A stretch of DNA of 64,000 nucleotides from Hymenobacter sp. BRD128 (lineage in GTDB: Bacteria; Bacteroidota; Bacteroidia; Cytophagales; Hymenobacteraceae). The stretch lies in assembly GCF_013256625.1 (NCBI RefSeq), contig NZ_CP053908.1, positions 2,666,001 through 2,730,000 on the forward strand, read 5' to 3'. Shown here piece after piece: positions 44,288 through 52,911 of the stretch (positions are counted from its first letter, which is position 1; every line of letters begins with the position of its first letter). The notes beneath the pieces were generated by a model. The model did no database searches. It saw only the letters and a program-made list of their open reading frames with translations, and had not been told where the DNA came from. The position numbers were made by a program, and so were the translations under genes.

Positions 44288-45478
44288 ATGCAGGACAAAT
44301 ATAGCCTCGCCAAGTGCGAGCATTACGGCCGCCGGCTGGCCTCACGGCTTAGCCAGCAGTTTTTCGGCCCGCAGCCCGAAGCCACCCTCGATGGCCCGGC
44401 GCTGCTCAAGTTCACCCCCATCCGGCAGGTAAACCTGCTGGTGCTGCGCCAGCTGCTGGGCCGCTGGCAGCAGGAAGCCAATGCGTTGCGCAGTCCTTAC
44501 TTCGACTTTGAGGCCGCGCCGGTGCGCGCCGCGCTGGGGCAGTTTATGAACGTGCTCTCGCGCCACATTCGCCTCGACCGGGCGGCCCTGGAGCCGCTGC
44601 TGGCCCAGGCCGTGGCCGATACGCTGGCGCTGGCCGCTAGCCCGGCCGCCGCCTTTGAGCGCCTGCTGCTGCCCCCGGCCGAGGCCGATGAGGCCGTGCC
44701 CCTGGCCACGCTGCGCGACTACCTACGCTATTTTGACCAGGCCAAGCCGTTTTTTGAAAGCTTTGTGGCTAGTCTGCCCAGTGGCGATGCCCCGTTCAGC
44801 CGCGAGTTTTTGCGCCAGCGCTTCGAGCTGTACCTGGCCACCCACACCAAGGAGCTGCCCGCGCCCGGGCAGCTGGTGGCGACGTTCAGCACCTTGCTGC
44901 CCCTCACCGAGGCTGACCTTCGGGAGGACGGGCCGGCTACGCCAGCGGCTCCGGCTAGCCCGGCTCCGGCACCCGCCGCCCCGTCTGCCCCTGGCCCGGC
45001 CGCAATTGCTGCGCCACTCAAGCCAGTCGCTCCTGCCGAGTCTACGCCCAAGCCCGAGGCAGCCGCGCCGGCCGCGCCGCCGGCTCCTGCGCCCGTGGAA
45101 GCTGCGCCAGCTAGCCCCCAAGCCGAGGCGCCGCTCTACGCCAAGCTGAAGGCGACGCAGCCCAGCACGCCGCACCTGGCCGACACGCTGCGCGGGGCGG
45201 CGGGCGGCCCCACGCCGCTGGCCGAGCGCGGGGCGCCCAGGGTGACGAGCTTGCGCGAGGCTATCTCCATCAATCAGCGCTTTAGCTTTATTAATGAGCT
45301 GTTTAACGGCGAAAATATGGAGTACCACGCCGCTATTCAGCACCTCGACACGCTGCCCACGGCCGACGACGCTACGGCCTACGTGCAGCAGGAGCTGGCC
45401 GCCCGCCACGACTGGAGCCAGAAGCAGGAGCACGTGGGCAAGCTGCTCAAGCTGATTGAGCGCAAGTTTGCCGCCTAG
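44288..45478 (+). CDS. Protein with Ala/Pro-rich linker and conserved C-terminal domain, unknown
   Basis: 396 residues from the ATG at 44288. Residues ~1-210 are helical (DKYSLAKCEHYGRRLAS, RQVNLLVLRQLLGRW), ~215-310 form a low-complexity Ala/Pro linker, and the C-terminal ~65 residues (SINQRFSFINELFNGENMEY to HVGKLLKLIERKFAA) look conserved. No signal peptide or enzyme motif is seen; it is probably cytoplasmic and may tether two partners. Its stop overlaps the GTG start of the next gene (TAGTG), indicating coupling. I cannot assign a function. Confidence 0.8.
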   Translation: MQDKYSLAKCEHYGRRLASRLSQQFFGPQPEATLDGPALLKFTPIRQVNLLVLRQLLGRWQQEANALRSPYFDFEAAPVRAALGQFMNVLSRHIRLDRAALEPLLAQAVADTLALAASPAAAFERLLLPPAEADEAVPLATLRDYLRYFDQAKPFFESFVASLPSGDAPFSREFLRQRFELYLATHTKELPAPGQLVATFSTLLPLTEADLREDGPATPAAPASPAPAPAAPSAPGPAAIAAPLKPVAPAESTPKPEAAAPAAPPAPAPVEAAPASPQAEAPLYAKLKATQPSTPHLADTLRGAAGGPTPLAERGAPRVTSLREAISINQRFSFINELFNGENMEYHAAIQHLDTLPTADDATAYVQQELAARHDWSQKQEHVGKLLKLIERKFAA

Positions 45479-46533
45479 TGTGGGCGTGGCGGGCCACCGG
45501 GCGGGCGCGGCGCTGGCTGCTGCCTTGGGCGCTGGCCCTGGGCCTGCTGCTGAACGCGGCCTACCCGATGTACCGGCACTACGATTTTTCGCACTCGCTC
45601 GACACCCGCAGCTACCTGCGCCTGGCCAGCGGCCGCTTCGATAGTGTAAACGTGACGCGCCGTTATCGCCTGCTGGTGCCGCTGGCCGCCGGGGCGCTGG
45701 CCCGCCCCCTGGCTAGCCTGCCCGCCCCGGCCAGCCAGCCCCGGCCGGCCGGCGAGTGGCCGTTGCGACTGGCTTTTTACTTATTTAACTGCGGGTTGCT
45801 GGGCGCAGCCGGGGCCTGCTTTTACCGCAGTGCGCGGCTGGCGGGGGCCAGCGCGGGCGCGGCGGCCGGGGCGCTAGCGGCGGTACTCAGCAGCCGCTGG
45901 GCGGGCTACGCGGCGGGCCTGCCGCTCACCGACAGCCTGTATCTGCTGGTTTTCGGCCTGGGCTACTACGCCACCCGGCGCGGGCGGGGAGCGGGCTGGG
46001 CCGTGGTGGTGGCCCTGCTGGTGGGGCCGCTGGCCAAAGAATCATTCGTGTTTTTGCTGCCCTGGCTAGCCTGGTTTGGGCGGCGGGCGCTGGGCTGGCG
46101 CGGGCAGGCGGCCGCGCTGGCCCTGGGTGTGGCCGCGCTGGTGGCCGTGCACGTGTGGGTAGACAAAACTGCCGGGACAGCACCTGGCGCCAGCGTAACA
46201 AATGCCCTGGCACACATCGAGAATCTCACTTACTCTTTACAAAAGTCCTTTTCGCCTAAAGGTCTGGCCGAGCTATTCAGCATTTTTGGGTTGTTTTGGC
46301 TGCCCGTGCTGATGGCGCTGGCCCGGCCCGCCGGCCGGCGGGCGCTGGCCCCGGTGCTGGGCTGGCCCGAGGCCGGGCTGCTGGCCGTGGTGGCCGTGCA
46401 CATGCTGCTCTCGGGCGACCTCGGGCGCATGGGTTACTTGCTGGCCCCGGCTTTCACGGCCGCGCTAGCCTTGAGCATTGGCTGGGTACGCGGCGTGGTA
46501 GCGGGCACCGGCCGGCCGAGCTGGGAGAGGTAG
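45478..46533 (+). CDS. Polytopic membrane protein, glycosyltransferase-like
   Basis: 351 residues with about nine hydrophobic segments. The first luminal loop carries RHYDFSHSLDTRSYLRLA, whose acidic residue could fit a GT-C fold, but I see no strict catalytic motif. The GTG at 45478 overlaps the preceding stop. Its 3' end may overlap antisense with the last ~100 bases of the convergent gene, if that gene is frame-corrected. Function unknown; a polyprenyl-sugar transferase is a guess. Confidence 0.7.
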   Translation: MWAWRATGRARRWLLPWALALGLLLNAAYPMYRHYDFSHSLDTRSYLRLASGRFDSVNVTRRYRLLVPLAAGALARPLASLPAPASQPRPAGEWPLRLAFYLFNCGLLGAAGACFYRSARLAGASAGAAAGALAAVLSSRWAGYAAGLPLTDSLYLLVFGLGYYATRRGRGAGWAVVVALLVGPLAKESFVFLLPWLAWFGRRALGWRGQAAALALGVAALVAVHVWVDKTAGTAPGASVTNALAHIENLTYSLQKSFSPKGLAELFSIFGLFWLPVLMALARPAGRRALAPVLGWPEAGLLAVVAVHMLLSGDLGRMGYLLAPAFTAALALSIGWVRGVVAGTGRPSWER

Positions 46534-46552
46534 CGCGGCCCAAAAAACGTCG

Positions 46553-48055
46553 CTATCGAATCAATGCGCCGCGCCGACTGGCCGGCCAGCAACCGGGCGG
46601 CCAGGTTGCCCTGGGCCAGCTGCGCCCGGTCAAAGGCCAGGTAGCCCCCAGCGCATCGGTATACACGGTGTCGCCGGCAGCTAGCCGGCCAGCCAGCCAG
46701 TGGCGAAAGGCCGCGGAATCTTGCCGGGCTAGCCCCACTATGCGCGGCGCCGCAGTGGGCCGCCCCGTGAAGTAGTGCAGCTGGTTGCGCAGCACGTTGG
46801 GGTCGCGTAGCAAAAACCACGCGCCGGGTTGGCCCAGCACCCGCGCCCGCAGCGCCGGCCCCGTGCCGGAGTACTCGAGTAGGTGGGCCGGCACCAGGCC
46901 AAAGGCCAGGTTCCAGCTCAGCAGGGCCGTGCCCAGGGCAGCCACCCGGCGCGGCGGCCAAGCTAGCCCCGCCCCACCTGCCAGCGCCACCGCCGCCAGC
47001 GCCGGCAGCATTACCATAAACTCGGCATTGCCGGTGGCCTGCATCGCAAAAGCCAGGTGCAGCCCTCCGATAAGGGTATGGGTGCGCCGCACGGCGCGGG
47101 CCGGCTGGTCGGCAGCGCTTTTTTCGCGGCTGGCTAGCCGCCAGCCCAGCATTCCGTATACCGCCAGCCCCAGGCTGCCCAGGGCAATGCTTCCGAGCAA
47201 TAGCGGCCAGCGCAGCAGCAGCGGCAGCATATTGCCGTGCACCTGCCCCGCCGTGCGCACTAGGCTAATCGCGGTAAACAGCAGCGCTTTGCCGCCCAGC
47301 TCTACCCGGGCGCCCCCCGTGAGGTAGTCGTGTAGGGCAAACCGTACCACGCCCCCCGCCCCACCGCCCGGCGCGGCCAGCGCGTAGGCCAGCGGCACCA
47401 GCAGCGCGGGCAGCGCGTAGGCCAGCGCCTCACCCAGCGCGGGCCGGCCGCGCCAGGGCCGCAGCCCCAGCAGCAGCCCCAGCCACCACCACACCATGAG
47501 CTGATGCACCAGGCAGGCCAGCGCCGCCAGCAGCCCCGCCAGCACCAGCCAGCGGCGGCGCCCAGCCCCGGCATACAGCGCGCGCGCCCAGAACAGGCTA
47601 GCCAGCAGCGCCAGCAGTACCGGCTGGCTATACGTCTCGTTTTCAGTAGCAAAGCGCAGCATCCCGAAGCTGCTACCCACCAGCAGCAGCCACGCCGGAA
47701 TGGCGGCCGTGGGCGCCCCCGCTCGCCACAGCAGCCGGCCCAGCACCAGCAGGCTGGCCCCGGCGGCCAGCGCATTCAGCATTTGCAGCCAGGTGAGAGC
47801 CAGCTCGCCGGCCGGCGCGGGGCCGCTGGCCCCCACTAGCCGCAGCCACGCCCAGCCAATGGCATTATATAGCAAGTGGTGCGGCTGCCACAGCTCCTGG
47901 CCCCAGCGCGAGCAGGCAGCGTAGTACCAGGCATCGCCAGTGGCATTACGGGTAGGCAGCGCCAGGCAAATGGCCGTGAGCAGCCCGGCCACGGCCACGC
48001 TAGGCCACAGACGGCCGGTGCGGAGGCGAAAGGAATGGGCGCGGCGCGGTATCAA
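46553..48055 (-). CDS. Polytopic membrane glycosyltransferase-like protein, likely frameshifted at the 3' end
   Basis: 500 residues as read. TTG at 48055 is the first start after a stop. About ten hydrophobic segments, with NATGDAWYYAACSRWGQEL in the first loop as in GT-C proteins. After DTVYTDALG (about nt 46650) the sequence becomes Trp/Pro-rich shadow (WPLTGRSWPRATWPPG); adding one base to the CCCCC run at 46645-46649 restores YLAFDRAQLAQGNLAARLL and extends the protein to 46434 (540 residues). That end overlaps the convergent gene by 100 bases. Confidence 0.75.
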   Translation of the reverse strand: MIPRRAHSFRLRTGRLWPSVAVAGLLTAICLALPTRNATGDAWYYAACSRWGQELWQPHHLLYNAIGWAWLRLVGASGPAPAGELALTWLQMLNALAAGASLLVLGRLLWRAGAPTAAIPAWLLLVGSSFGMLRFATENETYSQPVLLALLASLFWARALYAGAGRRRWLVLAGLLAALACLVHQLMVWWWLGLLLGLRPWRGRPALGEALAYALPALLVPLAYALAAPGGGAGGVVRFALHDYLTGGARVELGGKALLFTAISLVRTAGQVHGNMLPLLLRWPLLLGSIALGSLGLAVYGMLGWRLASREKSAADQPARAVRRTHTLIGGLHLAFAMQATGNAEFMVMLPALAAVALAGGAGLAWPPRRVAALGTALLSWNLAFGLVPAHLLEYSGTGPALRARVLGQPGAWFLLRDPNVLRNQLHYFTGRPTAAPRIVGLARQDSAAFRHWLAGRLAAGDTVYTDALGATWPLTGRSWPRATWPPGCWPASRRGALIR

Positions 48056-48093
48056 GCTCGTAGGCTAGAGCGGGGAAGAATGGACCTGTTGCG

Positions 48094-48429
48094 CTAATGG
48101 TTTTTTATAAAGAGGTAAGTGGTTACCCCACCATCGCCCTGGAAAGAAATAGAGCTGGAATTTTGCAGCGCGTAACCTTCTCGATAAAGGTTTTCAATTA
48201 CTTTAAAATAGCCCTCACTGACGGCAGTCATGTTTTTATCAAGCGATAGGCCTTTGCTGTCAATCGCAACTCTTTCGGTCTTTCCTTCTCCCCTGGTAAT
48301 AAAAAGAACCGCCGAGGTTCTGTAATCCTGGATGCGGACCACTACAATATCGGCCGGAGGAGCGGTCTGCGCCCGCAAGGGGCTAGCCAGTGCCAGCAGG
48401 CAGGCGCACAAAAGAAGAAGTTTTTTCAT
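48094..48429 (-). CDS. Small exported protein, unknown
   Basis: 111 residues; signal peptide MKKLLLLCACLLALASPLRAQ, then a compact domain (DIVVVRIQDYRTSAVLFITR, GDGGVTTYLFIKN). No family recognised. The gene is more AT-rich than the flanking DNA. It sits downstream of rodA on the same strand, 30 bases after its stop, so it may be the last gene of that transcript. Confidence 0.7.
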   Translation of the reverse strand: MKKLLLLCACLLALASPLRAQTAPPADIVVVRIQDYRTSAVLFITRGEGKTERVAIDSKGLSLDKNMTAVSEGYFKVIENLYREGYALQNSSSISFQGDGGVTTYLFIKNH

Positions 48430-48459
48430 GCCGGCTAAGGTTAGCTAACAACCAGCCAC

Positions 48460-49755
48460 CTAGCGCAGCAAATCCTGCTTGCGGTGGGCGTCGAGGGCGA
48501 GCAGGGCAAACACCAGGATGGTGAACGACCACAGCGACGAGCCGCCGTAGCTGAAAAACGGCAGCGGAATGCCTACCACCGGCATCAGGCCCATCGTCAT
48601 GCCCAGGTTCACGGTGAAGTGCACGAACAGGATGCTGGCCGCGCAGTAGCCGTAGGTGCGCCCAAATACCGATTTCTGGCGCTCGGCCACCAGCAGAATG
48701 CGCCACAACAAGGTGATGTATAAGCTGATGAGCACCAAGCAGCCCGTCCAGCCCCACTCCTCGCCCACGGTGCAGAAAATGAAGTCGGTGCTCTGCTCGG
48801 GCACGAAGTCGAACTTGGTCTGGGTGCCGTTGAGGAAGCCCTTGCCGAACCAGCCGCCCGAGCCGAGGGCGATTTTGCTCTGCGTCACGTTCCAGCCCTT
48901 GCCCAGCGGGTCTTTGCCGGGGTCGATGAGCATCTCGATGCGCTGCCGCTGGTGGGCCTGCAACACGTGGTTGAAGAAGAAATCGACGCCGAACACCATC
49001 CCGATTACCAGCGCCCAGGCACTAATACTGAGTGGCAAATGGTGGCGCCACAGGCGCGAGTTGAGCGCAAAAGCAACCAGCAGCACTACTGTAAAGCCGC
49101 CCACCAGCCACAGCTTGGGCACTAGCAGGGCTAGCAGCAGAATAACGCCGCCCGCCGCCAGCAGCAGCAGAATAATCGGCGACATGCCTTCGCGGAAATA
49201 CGCCAGCAGCAGCGCCGCAAATACGAGCGCCTGCCCCGTCTCATTCGAGGCCAGAATGAGGGCTACCGGCAGCAGCGTGAGGCCGGCCAGCACGGCCTGG
49301 TCGCGCCAGTTCTGGTTGCGCAGGTTGATGCCGGCCATGAAGCGGGAGGCAGCCAGCGCCGTCGTAAACTTGGCAAACTCGGCCGGCTGCAGGCGCACCG
49401 GCCCAAACTCGAGCCACGAGCGCGAGCCCGCAATGGGCCGCGCAATCACCAGCGTCACGAGCAGCAGCGCTATCATGCCGCCGTAGAGCACGTAGGCCAG
49501 CGTGTCATACGCTTTATAATCAACTACTAGCAAGATAACAATGAGCACGGCCGCCGTGCCTATCCACAGCAGCTGCTTAAACCAGTTGAAGGCCATCAGC
49601 TCCGAAAAGCTGAGCGCGGTGAGGGGGTGCGGCGGCGCATCGGGCGAGTAGCTGGCCGCGTACACGGCCACCCAGCCCAGGCCCACCAGCACCAGGTAAA
49701 GCAGCAACAGCGGCCAGTCGAGGCTGCGCGAAGAACGGGTGGTAACGGGGGACAT
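48460..49755 (-). CDS. rodA: Rod shape-determining protein RodA (SEDS glycosyltransferase)
   Basis: 431 residues with about ten helices. SEDS-family segments are visible: PAEFAKFTTALAASRFM, ALGSGGWFGKGFLNGTQTK, STDFIFCTVGEEWGW and the C-terminal GIPLPFFSYGGSSLW. RodA polymerises lipid II together with PBP2, encoded here by mrdA at 50502. In most relatives the two are adjacent; here a HepT/MntA pair lies between them on the same strand. I use the ATG at 49755; the frame is open six codons further upstream. Confidence 0.95.
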   Translation of the reverse strand: MSPVTTRSSRSLDWPLLLLYLVLVGLGWVAVYAASYSPDAPPHPLTALSFSELMAFNWFKQLLWIGTAAVLIVILLVVDYKAYDTLAYVLYGGMIALLLVTLVIARPIAGSRSWLEFGPVRLQPAEFAKFTTALAASRFMAGINLRNQNWRDQAVLAGLTLLPVALILASNETGQALVFAALLLAYFREGMSPIILLLLAAGGVILLLALLVPKLWLVGGFTVVLLVAFALNSRLWRHHLPLSISAWALVIGMVFGVDFFFNHVLQAHQRQRIEMLIDPGKDPLGKGWNVTQSKIALGSGGWFGKGFLNGTQTKFDFVPEQSTDFIFCTVGEEWGWTGCLVLISLYITLLWRILLVAERQKSVFGRTYGYCAASILFVHFTVNLGMTMGLMPVVGIPLPFFSYGGSSLWSFTILVFALLALDAHRKQDLLR

Positions 49756-49803
49756 TTCAGAAGCTTTCCGCAAAGGTCGGGTTTTGGGAACGGACTAGCC
49801 AGC

Positions 49804-50172
49804 TTATGCGCTGCCTTGTTGCGGACGCGCCCGCTCGGCAGCCAGCACCAGCAGCAAATCCGGATAGTTTTGCGGAGGGTGGGCCGTTGCTACGCGCCAA
49901 ATAGTAGCCAGGTCCAACCCAAAATATTCGTGCGAGATGCGGTTGCGCATCCGGTACATCTGCGACCAGAGCAGCTGAGGATAAAGCTGTTGCACCGCAA
50001 CGGGCACTTTTTTGGCGGCTTCGCCAATGACTTCGAGGTTGCGAATCACGCCATCCACGACTAGCTCATTAGCGCAAAAACCGGCAAAATCCAGCCCGGC
50101 GCAGTAGCGGCCAATGCGCTCCATTGCTTCCTGCATGTCCTCCCAAAACAGTAAGTACGCACGTGCGGCCAT
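49804..50172 (-). CDS. hepT: HepT-type RNase toxin of a type VII toxin-antitoxin pair
   Basis: 122 residues of the DUF86/HEPN fold. The Rx4HxY catalytic motif reads RNRISHEY, preceded by ELVVDGVIRNLEVIGEAAKKV, a HepT signature. HEPN RNases cleave tRNA or mRNA; the partner MntA adds AMP to the Tyr of the motif and blocks it. The MntA gene ends 10 bases upstream, in the usual antitoxin-first order. The pair interrupts the mrdA-rodA locus. Confidence 0.9.
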   Translation of the reverse strand: MAARAYLLFWEDMQEAMERIGRYCAGLDFAGFCANELVVDGVIRNLEVIGEAAKKVPVAVQQLYPQLLWSQMYRMRNRISHEYFGLDLATIWRVATAHPPQNYPDLLLVLAAERARPQQGSA

Positions 50173-50182
50173 ACACTCGGCC

Positions 50183-50479
50183 CTACTCGACGTAGCGCGT
50201 TTCGGCCAGAATCTTCGTCCGCAGCTGCGCTTTGAGCGCGTCTATACTCACCAAATCGACTCGCCGCTGCAGGGCGTTTTCCAACATCTCTTCCAGCTCA
50301 AAAAACTCCCAGCCCAGCGGCTGAGCCAGTTCCACCAGCACATCCACGTCGCTATCCGGGCGGGCCTGCCCCGTGGCAAACGACCCGAAGTACCCTAGCC
50401 GGCGCACGTGAAACTGCCGGGCTAGCAGGGGCTGCAAGGCGCGCAAGGTGGCTTCAAGCTGCTGGGCGGTAGTAGTCAT
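50183..50479 (-). CDS. mntA: MntA-type nucleotidyltransferase antitoxin
   Basis: 98 residues, minimal nucleotidyltransferase. The GSx10DxD active site reads GSFATGQARPDSDVDV, followed by the third acidic region VDLVSIDAL. MntA AMPylates the partner HepT and neutralises it. The ATG at 50479 gives a full domain. It lies 22 bases after the mrdA stop, on the same strand, so mrdA transcription may read into the toxin-antitoxin pair. Confidence 0.9.
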   Translation of the reverse strand: MTTTAQQLEATLRALQPLLARQFHVRRLGYFGSFATGQARPDSDVDVLVELAQPLGWEFFELEEMLENALQRRVDLVSIDALKAQLRTKILAETRYVE

Positions 50480-50501
50480 AAAGCGAAGATAAGCACGCTG
50501 T

Positions 50502-52340
50502 TTAGTGGCGACGTTTGGTGAGGTCGCCGTACATCACCCAGTCTTCCCAGCGCTTGCGGCTGGGGGCTACTTTGCCGCGCAGGTATTTTTCCATCATCAG
50601 GCCGGCGGTGGGAGCGGCGGCGGTGCCGCCGAAGCCGGCATTTTCGATAAACACGGCGATGGCGATTTTGGGGTCGTTGGCGGGGGCGAAGGCGGCGAAG
50701 GTAGAGTGGTCGAAGCCGTGCGCGTTTTGCACGGTACCGGTTTTGCCGGCCACCGAAATGCCATACTGCGCCAGGCTGGCGAAAGAGCCGGTGCCGCCGC
50801 GCCCATCCACTACCTGCTGCATACCGGGAATGAGGTATTTGAAAAGCGTGGTATCGACGGCCGTGTAGTGGCGCGCCCGAAACTCGGGCAGCGGCTGGCC
50901 GCTAGCCCCCACGCTGCGCACAAAATGCGGCGTGATGTACCAGCCCCGGTTGCCAATGGTAGCCAGCACATTCGCCATTTGCAGGCCGGTGATGCCGATT
51001 TCGCCCTGCCCGATGCTGAGCGAGTACACCGTCTTGAAATTCCAGTGGTGGTAGCCGCGCAGCTGGTCGTAGAACTCGGGCGACGGGATGAGGCCGCGCT
51101 TTTCGTGGCCCATGTCCACGCCCAGCTTTTCGCCCAGCCCGAAGGTTTTCACCATCTTTTGCCACTGCCCGAGGCCTAGCCGGGCATCCTCAAACTTATT
51201 GGGCGACTGCTCGCGCACCACGGCGGCGCGCATTACCTGGTAGAAATAGGGGTTACAGCTCTGCTTAATGGCAATATTGACGTTGCTCGGGTACTCGTGC
51301 TGGTGGGTGCAGTGCACGAGGTGCTGGTCGCAGGGGAAGCCAGTGGCCGGCGTGACCACCCCCATTTGCATAGCTACCAACTCATTAACCAGTTTAAACA
51401 CCGAGCCGGGCGGGAAGGTCGCCATCAGCGGGCGGTCGAAGAGCGGGCGGTCGGGGTTGCGCAGTAGGTCCATGTAGCGGTTGCCTGAGCCCTTGCCGGT
51501 CAGCAGCTGCGGCTCGTAGTGCGGGGCCGACACGAAGCAGAGGATTTCGCCGGTTTTGGGGTCGAGCGCCACTATCCAGCCCCGGCGACCGGCCAGCAGC
51601 TTTTCGCCGTAGGCTTGCAGGCCCGAGTCGATGCTGAGGTGCAAATCCTGCCCCGCCTGCGAGAGCGTGTCAAACTGCCCGCCCCGAAACGCGCCTTTGT
51701 CGAGGCCGCGCACGTTCACGAGCCGGTACTGCACGCCGCGCCGGCCCATCAGGATGGGCTCGTAGTACGATTCGAGGCCCGAGATACCCACGTTTTCGCC
51801 CGGCGAATAGTGGGCGTACTTGGGGCTTTCGAGCAGCTTGGGCGTGATGGAGCCCACGTAGCCGAGGGCGTGGGCCAGGTTTTGGGTGCGGTAGGCCCTA
51901 GCCATGCGCGCCTGCACCCGGAAGCCCGGAAAGTTTATCAGGTTGTCGTTGATAGACGCCAATTCGGGCGTGCTCAGGTTTTGGATGAGCGGCGAGGGGC
52001 GCACCCGCGAGTACACTTTGGCGGCGCGCAGGCCGAGCCGCAGGTCTTCAAGCGGCATCTGCATGAGCTGACAAAACCGGGCCGAGTCGAGGTGCTTTAC
52101 CTCGCGGGGCACCACCATCAGGTCGTAGACGGGCGTGTTGGATACCAGCAGCGAGTCGTGGCGGTCGTAGATGAGGCCCCGAAAGGGCACCTGCACCTGC
52201 CGCTGCAAGGTATTGCGGTCGGCCGCCGTCTTGTACGAGTCATCCAGCACCTGCAAGTAAAACAGCCGACTGGCAAACAGCAGCCCTACGAGCGTAAAAA
52301 TCGCCAGCACCACGTAGCGCCGGCCTTCCAGGTATTGCAT
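50502..52340 (-). CDS. mrdA: Penicillin-binding protein 2
   Basis: 612 residues: one N-terminal membrane anchor (VVLAIFTLVGLLFASRLFYL), a dimerisation region, and a transpeptidase domain with the SxxK motif FPPGSVFKLV, SxN motif KQSCNPYFYQ and KTG motif VAGKTGTVQN. It crosslinks peptidoglycan for cell elongation with RodA. A TAACTTTA element, one base off the -7 consensus, lies just upstream (about 52345-52352, minus). mreC/mreD, often upstream, are not here; roadblock genes are instead. Confidence 0.96.
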   Translation of the reverse strand: MQYLEGRRYVVLAIFTLVGLLFASRLFYLQVLDDSYKTAADRNTLQRQVQVPFRGLIYDRHDSLLVSNTPVYDLMVVPREVKHLDSARFCQLMQMPLEDLRLGLRAAKVYSRVRPSPLIQNLSTPELASINDNLINFPGFRVQARMARAYRTQNLAHALGYVGSITPKLLESPKYAHYSPGENVGISGLESYYEPILMGRRGVQYRLVNVRGLDKGAFRGGQFDTLSQAGQDLHLSIDSGLQAYGEKLLAGRRGWIVALDPKTGEILCFVSAPHYEPQLLTGKGSGNRYMDLLRNPDRPLFDRPLMATFPPGSVFKLVNELVAMQMGVVTPATGFPCDQHLVHCTHQHEYPSNVNIAIKQSCNPYFYQVMRAAVVREQSPNKFEDARLGLGQWQKMVKTFGLGEKLGVDMGHEKRGLIPSPEFYDQLRGYHHWNFKTVYSLSIGQGEIGITGLQMANVLATIGNRGWYITPHFVRSVGASGQPLPEFRARHYTAVDTTLFKYLIPGMQQVVDGRGGTGSFASLAQYGISVAGKTGTVQNAHGFDHSTFAAFAPANDPKIAIAVFIENAGFGGTAAAPTAGLMMEKYLRGKVAPSRKRWEDWVMYGDLTKRRH

Positions 52341-52442
52341 AGGGTAAAGTTACGACTGCCTAAACCGGGACCGGGCTAAAATCATTCGCAGCGTCGAGCT
52401 TAAAAAGGCGGCGCGCTCGCCCCCCTAGCCGCCACGACGCAA

Positions 52443-52473
52443 AAAGCCCGCTGGCACTCGGCCAGCGGGCTTT
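52443..52473. terminator. Terminator after the roadblock genes
   Basis: AAAGCCCGCTGGC (52443-52455) pairs perfectly with GCCAGCGGGCTTT (52461-52473). It lies between the stop of the 52496 gene and the mrdA start, so the roadblock genes are a separate transcript. Confidence 0.88.
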
Positions 52474-52495
52474 ATCAGGTCGGTAGCGCTACGTA

Positions 52496-52858
52496 TTAGT
52501 TCAGCGAAGCCGAGTGCGCCTTCATAATCTGGCGAGCCTGGGCGAGGTTCGTGTCCTTGGAGTTGACGGCCAGGTAGATAAACTTATCGCCGGTGGGCGA
52601 CAGCTTGAGCAGGTGCAGCTGGTCGGTGAGCGTGAGCAGAATGTCCTGCAGGGTCTGGTTGAGTTTCAGCGCCTGAATAGCCTTCAGCTTGGACTTTACT
52701 ACCTCCGTGTTGTAGGCAGCGGCTGTCTCGATGTCGAAGTCGGCAATGTTGGCGTGCGAAGCCAGCGGCATACCGGTTTCAGTTTCTACTACGGCCACGG
52801 CTACGAGAGTAGGCAATTCCGACTTGATGCCGTCAACGGTTTGTTTAGGAGTTAACAT
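52496..52858 (-). CDS. Roadblock/LC7 domain protein
   Basis: 120 residues with the roadblock/LC7 fold: ELPTLVAVAVVETETGMPLA, then LQDILLTLTDQLHLLKLSPTG and DKFIYLAVNSKDTNLAQAR. Bacterial roadblock proteins often act as GTPase-activating partners of small Ras-like GTPases such as MglA; no GTPase gene is in this window. It is preceded by a 53-base AT-rich gap and a second, more divergent relative at 52912. Confidence 0.85.
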   Translation of the reverse strand: MLTPKQTVDGIKSELPTLVAVAVVETETGMPLASHANIADFDIETAAAYNTEVVKSKLKAIQALKLNQTLQDILLTLTDQLHLLKLSPTGDKFIYLAVNSKDTNLAQARQIMKAHSASLN

Positions 52859-52911
52859 GAAAAGAGAAAAAAAAGGGAAGGAGGAAAAATAATTTTTTAT
52901 GTTACGTATGA

